From the NCBI GenBank assembly GCA_024516035.1, contig CM044961.1:13700439-13764438 (forward strand): DNA of 64,000 bases. Reading direction: 5' to 3'. Origin of the DNA: Bactericera cockerelli. Lineage: Eukaryota; Arthropoda; Insecta; Hemiptera; Triozidae. Shown in pieces: positions 7,301-15,800 of the stretch; within the stretch, counting starts at the first letter, position 1, and every line of letters begins with the position of its first letter. The notes beneath the pieces were generated by a model. The model made no database searches. It had not been told where the DNA came from and was given only the letters and a program-made list of their open reading frames with translations. A program made the translations under genes and the position numbers.

Positions 7301-9105
7301 CTACTTCCGCACGCTGTTCTACATGTACTCCACCCTGTGTTTCATTTCCACAGTTCCATTCAGCACAGCTACTTCCGCCGCTGTTCTACATGTACTCCAC
7401 GCTGTTCCTGGTGGGCCGCACCACCGGTGGTGGTCATGCAGGCGGCTGCTATCAATGACGAGACAGCGGATTCCCCGGAGCTGTACCTGTGTCCCCAGCA
7501 GAGCTACTGTATCGAGGTGAGGCATGTTCGCAAACAGGTTGGTGAAATGAGCAAAATTGATTTGACACACAAAAATCAGTATTTCAGTATAAACAGAAAA
7601 GTGAGAAGTTTTACTAGAATGTACAATGTACAAGTACTCAATATCATATCATACCATTGACAGTGGACAGCTGTTTCGAGCTTATTTGCTCTCATCAGCA
7701 GGTAATAATTCCTGAATCACCATCAACTAACCTGTCTATTTTAATCAGTATAAACAGAAAAGTGAGAAGTTTGTACTAGATGTACATGAATATCGTATTC
7801 ATGTACATCTAGCACAAAAAAAATGAATTCACAAAATAAAGCTTCAACACTATTGTTATTAAAAAAAGAATCCAAATATGTAAATATTCATTTCAGAATA
7901 ATAGTAAACCAAGTTTTCTGGACGATAATACCTGGATTTGGTATGAAATACCGGCGGGTTGCTTGAAAATAAACTCGGCAGCATTACAGGATACCAAAGT
8001 AGACACTTAGGTATGAATTACATTTAGCTGCTGCTGACTAAACCCATGTTATCAAAAGCACAACTGGTAGGTATTTAGGTAATAAAAAAATGTTGCATAA
8101 TTTTTTTACATTTGCAGAACAAAGGTTTCTCCACGAAGTAACGTCAGACTTTGTGGCTCTGACGGGCCTGAATATGTTCTAATCACACGCAACTTCCTAT
8201 TAGGTGTAAGTACTCTTACTCAATTTAAGTTAGTTATTCAATACTTAGAAGTTGAATTTATTCCCTTGTTTCCGTAACGAGGAGCTATGTCTAACTAATG
8301 AGTCCAAATAAGGCCGAAACTAGTCTTTGACTGCTCTCTACATCTTTTAAAAGTCTTATGATATAGACAAGTTATGCTTTAACCTTGTGACTAAGAATTA
8401 GTCCACATGAAAATGAATACTAGTCTCAATTAACTTCATATAGAATCTGGTCTAAGAATTTTAAGGAATTTGGTCTAGGTTTTTACAGCATCAAACTCCA
8501 CTTGAAAACTGCGCCTTAAGAGAAAAGAATCAAAGATTCTACTTAAATAAAATGCTATACTAATCCTGTACTTCTTGTTGGACATTTACGAGAATGTAAT
8601 AGACACAACAAACTTAATTAGTAAATATTTATCTATCAGGATCATTAGAATTGTCTACCTACCACTTACCACAAAAAATGTGATGGATATCTGTATATCT
8701 GGGTACTTACCAAAAATGATTTCTGATTTCATTTTAAAATAAAAATAATAATAAGCCAGCGTCGATGGCATGTTGAATACACCGGTTACTTCAGAACACC
8801 GAAGTTAAGCGACATCCTGCGAGGTTAAGACTTGGATGGGTGACCATTCAAATTCTAATTCTCGTGACGTGGCTTTTCCCGCCCCACTCAGGCTGGGTGA
8901 GGTCAATGTGAGTAGCAGGTTTGTGAGTTTCCTGCGAATGGAGGGTAAAACCCCCGTCGTGATATGACCATGGCAGTTGAAGCGACGTTAAACCCCACTT
9001 AAAAAAAAAAAAAAAAAAATATTTTTTTTTTCTTTTCTTTTTCAGATCGGAGGGGCAATATTAACCTACGAAATAATTCTAATTCAGATTCAAAATTCCA
9101 AATAA
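1281..9105 (+). CDS. Sugar gustatory receptor (Gr5a/Gr64 family), gene span, 5' partial
   Basis: Eight exons translate into a sugar-type insect gustatory receptor, a seven-transmembrane ligand-gated cation channel subunit of sugar-sensing taste neurons. Family marks in order: FGVFPVIG, ARKWPRLVQDWRLVE in exon 3, YREAYTLLSLLVKKVDAHIN then NVYFICAQ in exon 5, FYMYSTLFLVGRT and QAAAINDE in exon 6, SYCIE, then QRFLHEV and VALTGLNMF in exon 7, and the C-terminal TYEIILIQ in exon 8. Phases agree across exons 1 to 5. The N-terminal exon or exons before 1281 are not visible. The family's WNF-type membrane segment is missing between 4007 and 5430. Single-base indels break exons 6 and 7, and a stop precedes the exon 5 donor. 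It could be a pseudogene, but NIPP1 in the same window shows the same kind of damage, so consensus error is more likely. Confidence 0.88.
1543..1730 (+). repeat. 5S rRNA-derived SINE
   Basis: The 5S-like head starts at GCCAGCATCGATGATACG. The body includes CCCACTCAGGCTAGGTGAGG, and the tail GCAGTTGAAAGCGTCGTTGA is followed by a short A tract. It is diverged and lies in the sugar receptor intron 1. Confidence 0.75.
1874..2029 (+). CDS. Sugar receptor exon 2
   Basis: Acceptor TTTACCAG ends at 1873 and donor GTACG starts at 2030. Phase 1 in, phase 1 out, clean frame. It encodes the basic stretch LAKLRFKW and then the membrane helix LVTFYSLCLLTGFLSIEIIA. This fits the R/K-F-x-W motif that precedes helix 2 in sugar receptors. 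Confidence 0.88.
2209..2262. repeat. Dispersed repeat with CTGTGATTGG core
   Basis: It reads CTATAGTACGCTGTGATTGG then GACTTGAGGGCGTGTCTGG. Inverted related copies lie at 1131-1185 and, partially, 4495-4533. A direct copy is at 32805-32862. The class is unknown; a MITE end is possible. Confidence 0.5.
2440..2759 (+). CDS. Sugar receptor exon 3
   Basis: Acceptor CCCCCCCAG ends at 2439 and donor GTGAGT starts at 2760. The 320-nt exon joins exon 2 in frame and ends in phase 0 without an indel. It carries the sugar receptor signature ARKWPRLVQDWRLVE, then a membrane helix around FSLMTTILFGLAFFEHGLHN. A polar extracellular stretch follows, with a likely N-glycosylation site at NFT. It is distinctly GC-rich against the surrounding AT-rich introns. 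Confidence 0.92.
3391..3608 (-). repeat. tRNA-derived SINE, ATT-tailed family
   Basis: The minus strand starts with a tRNA-like head, GTCCCGGTAGCTCAGTGG, ending CCGGGAC, so its acceptor stem pairs perfectly. GGGTTCGAAACCC is the B box. The body contains TCCTCCCATTTGGGA and CTTACTGCTGGAATAATGGG, and it ends in an (ATT)n tail. Related copies are annotated at 33.1, 40.5, 45.5 and 54.0 kb. Confidence 0.8.
3525..3605 (-). pseudogene. tRNA-like head of the SINE at 3391-3608
   Basis: Acceptor GTCCCGG/CCGGGAC pairs in full and CTCTG/CAGAG can form an anticodon-type stem. The segment is 81 nt, the loop after CTCTG has six bases, and no proper D stem forms. It is joined directly to a SINE body, so I do not call a functional tRNA. 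Confidence 0.6.
3693..3883 (+). repeat. 45-bp tandem repeat at the sugar receptor exon 4 acceptor
   Basis: Two 45-bp units (CATTCTTTCATTCTAATTCC to TTTCACTTTCCAG) and partial ones lead up to the exon 4 acceptor. At 3723-3756 a duplicate of the acceptor plus the first 24 exon bases (CCAACATTTGCCGGGTACCT) sits inside the array. Each unit ends in a pyrimidine-rich CAG that could act as a 3' splice site. Confidence 0.85.
3884..4007 (+). CDS. Sugar receptor exon 4
   Basis: Acceptor TTATGTTTCCAG ends at 3883 and donor GTAGG starts at 4008. Phase 0 in, phase 1 out. It encodes PTFAGYLQRFSLKTHWYLF, then SYNAVKGFLVMWLALS, the loop and start of a helix next to the conserved Y-N of the family. The acceptor and the first 24 coding bases occur a second time upstream, at 3723-3756, inside a tandem array. 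Confidence 0.82.
4089..4159. repeat. Perfect hairpin, 34-bp stem and 3-nt loop
   Basis: The left arm 4089-4122 and the right arm 4126-4159 are exact reverse complements around GAA. It lies in sugar receptor intron 4. Such a stem with no mismatch is recent, selected or artefactual. Confidence 0.95.
4870..4985 (+). repeat. Dispersed repeat shared with 17.85 kb
   Basis: GATTCCACTGAGTTCATTCA to TGATTGAATCCCATG matches 17847-17952 with few differences (CAACATTTCGTCTCG, GCAACGTTTCATG). One copy is in the receptor intron. The other ends about 20 bases from the NIPP1 exon 6 donor. Confidence 0.8.
5430..5572 (+). CDS. Sugar receptor exon 5, 3' border uncertain
   Basis: Acceptor CATCTCCAG ends at 5429. 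The phase matches exon 4. It encodes GESYREAYTLLSLLVKKVDA, then NSIIILS and NVYFICAQ, equivalent to the family's R-E-D-Y, L-S-x-L, V-D and NLYFICxQ blocks. After CAQSY an in-frame TGA lies at 5564-5566, just before a perfect donor GTAAGT at 5573. Deleting one base there would restore reading into exon 6 with matching phase 2. An earlier GTGAGT at 5525 could be read as a donor, but the conserved block continues through it. Confidence 0.75.
5561..5845 (+). repeat. 34-bp tandem repeat carrying a splice donor, sugar receptor exon 5 end
   Basis: About nine units of roughly 32-36 bp (CACTGAGATAGAGTAAGTGA then ACTTCTATCTCTAT). Nearly all units contain GTAAGT, the ideal 5' splice site, and the exon 5 end lies in the first unit. 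Units differ by small indels. CTCTATCACTGAGATAGAG is also a short imperfect palindrome. Confidence 0.9.
5862..6047. mobile_element. Foldback MITE-like element, about 185 bp
   Basis: Both halves pair over almost the full length: CCTTCATTCCAGAAACCACA on the left against GTAGTTTCTGGAATGAAG on the right, and CCCCAAATCTTCCTTTCAA against TTTGAAAAGGAGATTTGGGA. The centre is TTTCGTACGAAA. It lies in sugar receptor intron 5, directly after the donor-bearing array. Confidence 0.75.
6255..7353 (+). repeat. 68-bp tandem repeat of the sugar receptor exon 6 acceptor and start
   Basis: Sixteen copies precede the real exon start. The unit holds the intron end TTTCATTTCCACAG, the exon start TTCCATTCAGCACAGCTACT and on to ATGTACTCCAC, then CTCTGTG. 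Units differ mainly by 1-2-base indels. The unit is not a multiple of three and has no stop in any plus frame, so three long overlapping plus-strand ORFs arise that are not genes. Each unit offers a complete acceptor, and only the last leads to the coding exon. Confidence 0.95.
7354..7516 (+). CDS. Sugar receptor exon 6, with two compensating indels
   Basis: Acceptor ATTTCCACAG ends at 7353 and donor GTGAGG starts at 7517. It starts SIQHSYFR. A base is missing at about 7378, compared with the sixteen upstream tandem copies of this exon start (CCGCACGCTG there, CCGCCGCTG here). An extra C near 7423 restores the frame. Between the two the conserved FYMYSTLFLVGRT is out of frame. The end reads VVVMQAAAINDETADSPELY and then CPQQSYCIE, typical of the family. 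Confidence 0.85.
7776..7812. repeat. Perfect hairpin, 17-bp stem
   Basis: CTAGATGTACATGAATA, loop TCG, then its exact complement. The 5' flank (ATAAACAGAAAAGTGAGAAG) duplicates 7593-7616, just downstream of exon 6. Confidence 0.9.
8118..8205 (+). CDS. Sugar receptor exon 7, two single-base deletions
   Basis: Acceptor ACATTTGCAG ends at 8117 and donor GTAAGT starts at 8206. The conserved frame reads QRFLHEVTSDFVALTGLNMF, then breaks at TTCTAATC (8177-8184), where one base is missing from F-S-I, and resumes ITRNFLLG. Another base is missing at the exon start relative to the phase-0 end of exon 6. Restoring both gives 90 nt, phase 0 to phase 0. It belongs to the strongly conserved C-terminal helix region. 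Confidence 0.85.
8755..9019 (+). repeat. 5S rRNA-derived SINE, fullest copy
   Basis: The head aligns with 5S rRNA almost end to end: GCCAGCGTCGATGGC, GTTGAATACACCGGTT, CCGAAGTTAAGCGAC, then GACTTGGATGGGTGACC, which covers the internal Pol III control region. The body reads CACTCAGGCTGGGTGAGG, then GAATGGAGGGTAAAACCCCC. The 3' end is GAAGCGACGTTAAACCCC, then poly(A). SINEs with a 5S head are classed as SINE3. It lies in the last intron of the sugar receptor. Confidence 0.88.
9046..9105 (+). CDS. Sugar receptor last exon with stop
   Basis: Acceptor TTCTTTTCTTTTTCAG ends at 9045. It encodes IGGAILTYEIILIQIQNSK and stop TAA at 9103-9105. The T-Y-E-x-x-L-x-Q motif is the hallmark C terminus of insect sugar receptors. 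An AATAAA overlaps the stop; another lies near 9770. A 5S-derived SINE ends only about 25 bases upstream of the acceptor. Confidence 0.92.
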   Translation: MGGAILTYEIILIQIQNSK

Positions 9106-10080
9106 ACTACTAGCTTACCTTTTTAAGTCTGCTAAACAATTGGGAGGGACAGTTCAGTATTGTTACGGCATGGGAGTGATGCAAGTGATCTGGCATGAAA
9201 ATTTCTTCAGTTTGTGTCATGTAAATATTTTGCCCCAAAGTTGCAGTTTTAGCATGGCATCAGCTTTTGCTAATCAAGGAAGGAGGTCAAGTTTGACACG
9301 ACGTTCAATGTAACAGGTGCTTGGCTTTTCGAAAATTCATTTTCACTAAAAAAAACATACAGTTGTCACATATTAATCCAATTTTACCACAATTTTTTAT
9401 TTGTTTTATTATTTTAATCGACTTTTTGTATTAAATTTGCATTGCACAACCATGAAACAAATATGAAGGTAAATTTCATACTTGGTAGGTATTTGCTTTT
9501 GTAACCTAGTATTATTTATTTTTGTACAGTGTACATATCATGCACCTTTCCTAGGGTTTGGTTTTTCTTTTATTACCCAAAAAATTGGTTTTTATCTGTT
9601 GCAAACTAACTTATTCAAATTCACTATTTCATTTTAATACTACAATTGAAATTTTGTTAGCATGATGTGATAACTCTAACCGCTTGCATTATTTTGGTCC
9701 TTTATTTTAAGTTAATGAAGTGATTTAGAAAATTCAAGCACTCGAAAAATCGTAATGAATCTTTATAGGAATAAAATAATATTTTCCTAAGTATTGATTT
9801 AGATTCATTATTTCTTTTAATCGTGACATTGTTTGCGGCCTGGTGAAAGTTTATGTATATTATGCTTGTTAAAGATACCTCCTAACCAGGCTGGTTGAGC
9901 TTATTTGGTGCCATTCAAACTAAGTACCTAGAGGGGGAAAAAAATTTTTTTTTTTTTTACAAAAATGAACACAATACTTCCGATTTTTAATATTAGAAAT
10001 TATTCGGAAGTAATAGGTATTATTAGAATCACCATAGTTCTGTTACAAAATCGAATTATTTCACCCGATTTCAGTTGCCT
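9106..10080. other. Sugar receptor 3' flank
   Basis: AT-rich and without recognisable coding. It probably holds the receptor 3' UTR; an AATAAA lies near 9770. At 9977-10017 a short double palindrome (TACTTCCGA to TCGGAAGTA) also occurs at 30399-30438. Confidence 0.4.
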
Positions 10081-10084
10081 TCTC

Positions 10085-10680
10085 CTGGATAACGCTCTTC
10101 TGCAAGTCTTCCGCATCGGTCCAAGACTTCAGCAATGCACCACTAAACACATCCAATCAGCAGGGGAATGGTTGAGTCAGCATCAACATAACTAATGAGC
10201 AGATTAATGGTTGAATCAGCACTAAACACATCAAATCAGCAGAGGAATGGTTCAATCAGCACTCAACATTACTAATCAGCAGAAGGTGTTAAATCAACAT
10301 AAACACATTCATTCAACCGAGGAATTGTTGAATCAGAACAATACATTATTCAGTTATAGAAAAATGTGAATCAGCCACAAACCACAAATAATCAACAGAG
10401 GAATAGTTGATTCAGCACTAATCACCATTTTTATCAGTATAGGAATGGGGCAAATCAGAACTAAACAAGTTCTACCAGCAGATGAAAGGTTGAATCAGCA
10501 CAAAAATGTATCTAACCAGAATAGGTATGGGTTATTCAGCAATGACCACATACAATCATAGAGGATTGGTTGTTTCAGAATAACCACATCGAATAAGTAG
10601 AGGAATTGTTTTATCGCACTGAACACATGCAATCAGAAGAGGAGTGTTGAATCAAAAACTAGCTATAGGCTAGCTAGTTC
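10085..10680. repeat. Degenerate tandem array, about 41-bp unit
   Basis: Roughly a dozen diverged units resemble CACTAAACACATCAAATCAG then CAGAGGAATGGTTGAATCAG. It ends at a palindrome, AACTAGCTATAGGCTAGCTA. It is intergenic, between the receptor and NIPP1. Confidence 0.8.
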
Positions 10681-10699
10681 TGAGTTCACGTTGATTTGA

Positions 10700-12190
10700 G
10701 AAGTTAGAAATTAATATACAAGAACAGCTTCCATTTAGCCATAAGGTTTAATGTCAACTCAATTCAATACTAAGGGCAGTTTATAAGATTATAATTTTAT
10801 GTCTGATTTAATCTATAATATGGATAACGTAAGATTGATGGGTGGATAAAAATTAAAGAGGAGATTTCAATCATTAGGGCAGTGTCATAATACTGCAAGG
10901 AAGTAGAAGATTATTTTGAGTTTGCTGTATAAAGATGGAATAGCTATAACGTATGGTTATTGATTGATATTTCGGAAGTAAAAACTATACCCACCAGCAA
11001 ATTATTCAAATTATTCAAAGCACTTTAAATTAAAAGCCATATCACGTCCATTGTCCATAAAAAAATTTTTGGTATGGAATATTGATGAATGGTTATGAGG
11101 ACATGTTGAGTTTTTCTTCATTAGCCAAAGTCGCCAAGAGAAAACAAATACATCAGGAATTATTTACTTTTAAAAAAGATTTCATGAAAAAAAACCATAT
11201 TCTTCGATTTTTCAAGATATTTCTTTTTTTTAATTATGTATTATTGAATCAGTCCAAAATATGAGAGAAATATATTTTACTATTTACAAAGGTATTATTA
11301 TAAGATGATAACTGGTTTTACATAATATTTACAAGTGTAATAAAAATGGAGCAGGGCTTTAAAAGTAAAGCCTCATCTTTAAATATAAATCGTTCTAATT
11401 TTAGTTCCCGAAATATTGAAAAATAAAATTAATTAACCATAGGAGATCAAACATTAAAAAGCCTTTGACAAATATGCTGAGCACAGAAGATCTAAGTTTT
11501 TCATAGTGTGATTTTTTTCTAATTAATTCATAGCAGCTTAATTTTTTTGTTGTTGCGAAATACGAATATTGCTGGTTCCAGCCAAGCCTTTATTTACATA
11601 TTCTATTTTTGCACTCTAATTACCTATTATAAATCTATTGTACAGTGGCAGCACGGATTATAACAAATCAATAGAAATCCATTATTTATGTATTAATTTT
11701 ATTAAATAAATGATAACATAAATATTATGTTCATAAACTGTTGTACCAATTGATTTATTTGTGACAAATAGTTCTTGGTTTTTCTTGCCATGCAGAAAAC
11801 TGAATGTGGGCCACAGATGATCTTTTAGATGAGATTCGCAGTTTCATTGATATCCTCCAGGTATTGAACCCAAATCTTCAGCTAGCAAGTATCCCCATAG
11901 TGCACCAAAGCGTTATGGACATCATCAATATTTCCAGTACTTATGATTTGCTTGCTTACAACTTGCGTTTTCAGTATTCCAAACTCTTGTTACAAAATAA
12001 TTGTACACAAATGCATATTTACAAATGTATTAATCTTGCATGCTGTCTCAAACAAATTTGATGTCCAGATGAAATTAATGAACATAACTTGCTGTCTCAA
12101 ACAAATTTGGTGTCTAGTTGGTATAAACCAACGAAACACATTTCTATTCACTCTTGTTAGCCGTTAGCTTCGTTAGGCAGTCTGAGAGAT
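10700..12190. other. Intergenic AT-rich DNA
   Basis: No protein family recognised. A short open frame at 11804-12061 shows no known motif. A 28-base duplication (TGCTGTCTCAAACAAATTTG) is at 12044 and 12091. The NIPP1 3' UTR and polyadenylation site should lie here or within the array at 12.2-12.66 kb. Confidence 0.4.
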
Positions 12191-12199
12191 TAATCTTCA

Positions 12200-12662
12200 C
12201 CATTCACCGTCTAGAACCCAATGACCATCACTTCTTATTTGGATTTTTCTCCACATAGAAAATCACCATTCACTGACTGGAACCCAATGACATCACTTCT
12301 TATTTGGATTTTCTCCACATAGAAAATCACCATTCACTGACTGGAACCCAATGTACATAAATTTTCTTATTTGGATTTTCTCCACATAGAAAATCACCAT
12401 TCACTGTCTGGAACCAATGACATCACTTCTTATTTGGATTTTCTCCACATAGAAAATCACCATTCACTGACTGGAACCCAATGACATCACTTCTTATTTG
12501 GATTTTCTCCACATAGAAAATCACCATTCACTGACATGGAACCCAATGACCATCACTTCTTATTTGGATTTTCTCCACATAGAAAATCACCATTCACTGT
12601 CTGGAAACCCAATGACATCCACTTCTTATTTGGATTTTCTCCACACAGAAAAATCACCATTC
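12200..12662. repeat. 64-bp tandem repeat at the NIPP1 3' end
   Basis: About seven units (ATTCACTGACTGGAACCCAA, then TTATTTGGATTTTCTCCACA and TAGAAAATCACC). The highest-coordinate unit contains the TAA that ends the NIPP1 frame (12626-12628), so the last dozen codons of the predicted protein are repeat-derived. Confidence 0.92.
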
Positions 12663-12816
12663 ACCCAGGAGTTCGAACCCACGGTCCTCCACACAAGCAG
12701 ACTAGGCGCGGGTTCTTGCCTGGCCACGCCTCCTTGGCGTACTTCATTCTTGGCGGGCTCCTGGTAGTTCTCGCTGTCACCACCAGAGGGCGTCTCGGTA
12801 GCATCGCTCATGTTAA
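12626..12816 (-). CDS. NIPP1: NIPP1 last coding exon
   Basis: Acceptor TTTTCGTTTCAG. It reads [24 protein letters not shown], then a shifted stretch [10 protein letters not shown], then PAPSLLV back in the first frame. One extra base before KYAK and one missing after PGK explain this. Known relatives end at PSLLI or nearby. Here the frame runs on through [20 protein letters not shown] to a TAA inside the 64-bp repeat, so the true stop is unsure. Confidence 0.85.
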
Positions 12817-15800
12817 CTGAAACGAAAAAGAAAAGTGATGATAAGACATATTTTATACTTGTAATTTATTTTTACTATTTTCATAAGTGTTACCATTTGA
12901 GGCCTTCCACAGAAAAACTCGCTCATGACCACCCTAGACTTTTTTTGAGTTATGGGCATCACTGGAAAGAGCGCGCTGAGGGCTACAAGGAAATGAAAGA
13001 ATAACGTGGAAAAAAGCATTCGATGCCATAAAAGAACTGCGTAGGAATAACGTTTTTGCTGCAAAAACTTGTTCATTCCTATCCACAGTTCCGTGTTAAA
13101 AACTAGCTCATTCCAAACAACCAATCAGAATGCTGCATTACATCACGTGACCTCCATTTGTTTACATTGCAGAGTGAGGCTAAATTTTGAATTTTATGGA
13201 AAGGAAAATGAGAAAGCAGACATGTAATTTGTGAAATTTGTTGAGTTTTGTAATTATTTTGTTGAAAATGGACCTATACAATACAAGGGTAAAATCTGGT
13301 TTGTATATCAGGTGAAAATTAGAGTGTTTGTGTAAAAACTGAATCATTCCAAAAGCTTCCGTTGCAAAACTTGCTCATTTCCAAATTCTGTGTCAAAACT
13401 CACTCATTCCAAAATTAAACTTAAAAAAACTTATTTAAGGTAGAAAAAACTTTGTGGAACCTGTTACAGCAATTTTCTTATAATCATAGCTTTCATTTTT
13501 AAAAAAATAATGGAAAATATTAATTCCTTCAATAGTTATTAGTTTTTTTTAGTTCCTGAAAAATCATCTTACATGGAATGAACCAGTTTTTCAGGCGAAC
13601 GCCTCATTTCATGTTTCCGATGTTTGTATTCTTATATAGGGTTATTCCCGTTCAATAAATATAACTTATTACTTATTATGTATGGTACTGAAACGAAAAA
13701 GAAAAGTGATAATAGACATATTATATCTTTCTTTGTATTGACATTCTTCACACTCGGCCGAGGTGTTTGATATGGTACTAAAAAATATAATAATTATTTT
13801 TCATTGTTTGAGTTATTCAAACAATGAAAGATGAAGGATTGTTGAAAGAGGACCAATACATTGCAGAACTGTTAATAGAGACATAACACAAAGATTAGAA
13901 ACTATATTGTGATGAAATACTAGAATTTAAAAGTATAGTAGAATTTCGAAGGAAAACTAGAATTCGCATGAGAAATCAAACTAGCTTTAGATATATTATT
14001 TATTAAAATAATATATTATTTTATATCAATAAAAAAAATTACACATGGGCACAGTACTTGGACCTGTGCCCATGACACTGACTGCATTCCCCTTCTGTAT
14101 GATGACACTTATCCTTTGGCGAAGGAAATAAATTGATCTTTTCTCTCCCGTTGCCTCCATCACCATACTCCCCACTCCTGAACCAGCTTCTTTGCAACCA
14201 TACACCAAGGTCCCATACTTTCTACAGCTATTGGTATAAACAATAGTGGTTGGGTAGATAGTACCATACTCCCCACCTCCTGAACCAGCTTCTTCGCATC
14301 CATACATCAAAGTCCCATTCTTTTTACAGCTATTGGTATAAACAAGTATTGTTCTGTAACATTCTTATATTTATTTTTTTTTCTCGAAGCAGCCTGTTCT
14401 GCAACACTACCTGCTTCTTTGCTGGCCAGCTTTATGTTGAAAGGGGCGAGGGTTGTCAGTACAGATATCGTCCCACAACATACATTTCCCAGCTTTCCAA
14501 GGAATGATACTCATACCATCTGGACATTTTCCATCAGCTCTAATCACACTGAATGGTTCTGATACAGCAGAAACTTTTGCTGAAGAAAGAGCTCTCTGAT
14601 AATATCGTTGAGGTTAGAATGGCGTGAGAAAACGTCCAGCACTTTTCGCACATGAGAGTCCATGTGTTCCTCTCTCGTTGACAAATTCACCACAAACACA
14701 TCTATGAGATGCACAAAATAGGGACTTCTAACCACAGCGCCATAGTTATGCGGATTTGAATTTGAAGGAGAACTAGAATTTGGATGAGAAACTAGAATTT
14801 GGATGAGGAACTAGAATTTTGATGAGAAACTAGAATTTGGATGAGAAACTAGAATTTGAAGAAAAACTAAAATTTGGATGAGAAACTAGAATTTTGATGA
14901 GAAACTAGAATTTCGATGAGAAACTAGAATTTTGATGAGAAACTAGAATTTGAAGAAAAACTAAAATTTGGATGAGAAACTAGAATTTGAAGGAGAACTA
15001 GAATTTGGATGAGAAACTAGAATTTGAATTTATAAATAGAATTTTGATGAGAAACTAGAATTTGAAGAAGAACTAGAATTTGGATGAGAAACAAGAATTT
15101 GAATTTAGAAATAGAATTTTGATGTGAAACTAGAATTTGAATTTAGAACTAGAATTTTGATGAGAAACTAGAATTTAGATAAAAAAAACTAGAATTTTGA
15201 GGGAGAACTAGAATTTGGATAAAAAAACTAGAATTTTGATGAGAATCTACAATTTTGATGTGAACCAGAATTTTAATAGAGAACCGGAATTTGGATAAAA
15301 AACTAGAATTTAAAGGAAAACTAAAAATTTGATGAGAAATTACAATTTGGAATTATACTAGAATTTTTAGGGGGAACCAGAATTTCGATAAAAAAAAACT
15401 AGAATTTGAAGGAAAACTAAAATTTTGAAAAACTAATTTTTTGAAAAACTGAAATTTCGATAAGAAACTAGAATTTTATTATCAAACTAGAATTTTGATA
15501 AGAAACTAAAATTTGAAGGAAAACTAGAATTTGGATAAGAAATTAGAATTTTGAAGGAAAACTAGAATTCGGATAAAAATTATAATTTTGAAGGAAAACT
15601 GGAAATTTGAGGGAGAACCAGAAGTTTGATGAGAAACTAGAATTTAGAACTAGAATTTTGATGAGAAACCAGAATTTAGAACTAGAATTTTGATGAGAAA
15701 CTAGACTTTAGAACTAGAATTTTAATGAGAAACTAGAATTTTGATGGGAAACTAGAATTTAGAACTAGAATTTGGATAAAAAACTAGAATTTTCAGGGAG

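Noticed and set aside
6187..7660. Three long overlapping plus-strand ORFs (423, 329 and 246 codons) rich in His, Ser, Phe
   Set aside because: They are the three plus-strand frames of the 68-bp tandem repeat, whose unit has no stop in any plus frame. Only the last 163 bases code for receptor exon 6.
10085..10680. Repeats with regular spacing as a CRISPR array
   Set aside because: Eukaryotic context, repeats diverged and without constant spacers; it is a degenerate 41-bp minisatellite.
11804..12061. An 85-codon ORF as a possible small gene between receptor and NIPP1
   Set aside because: No motif, no homologue recognised, AT-rich downstream part; could be chance.
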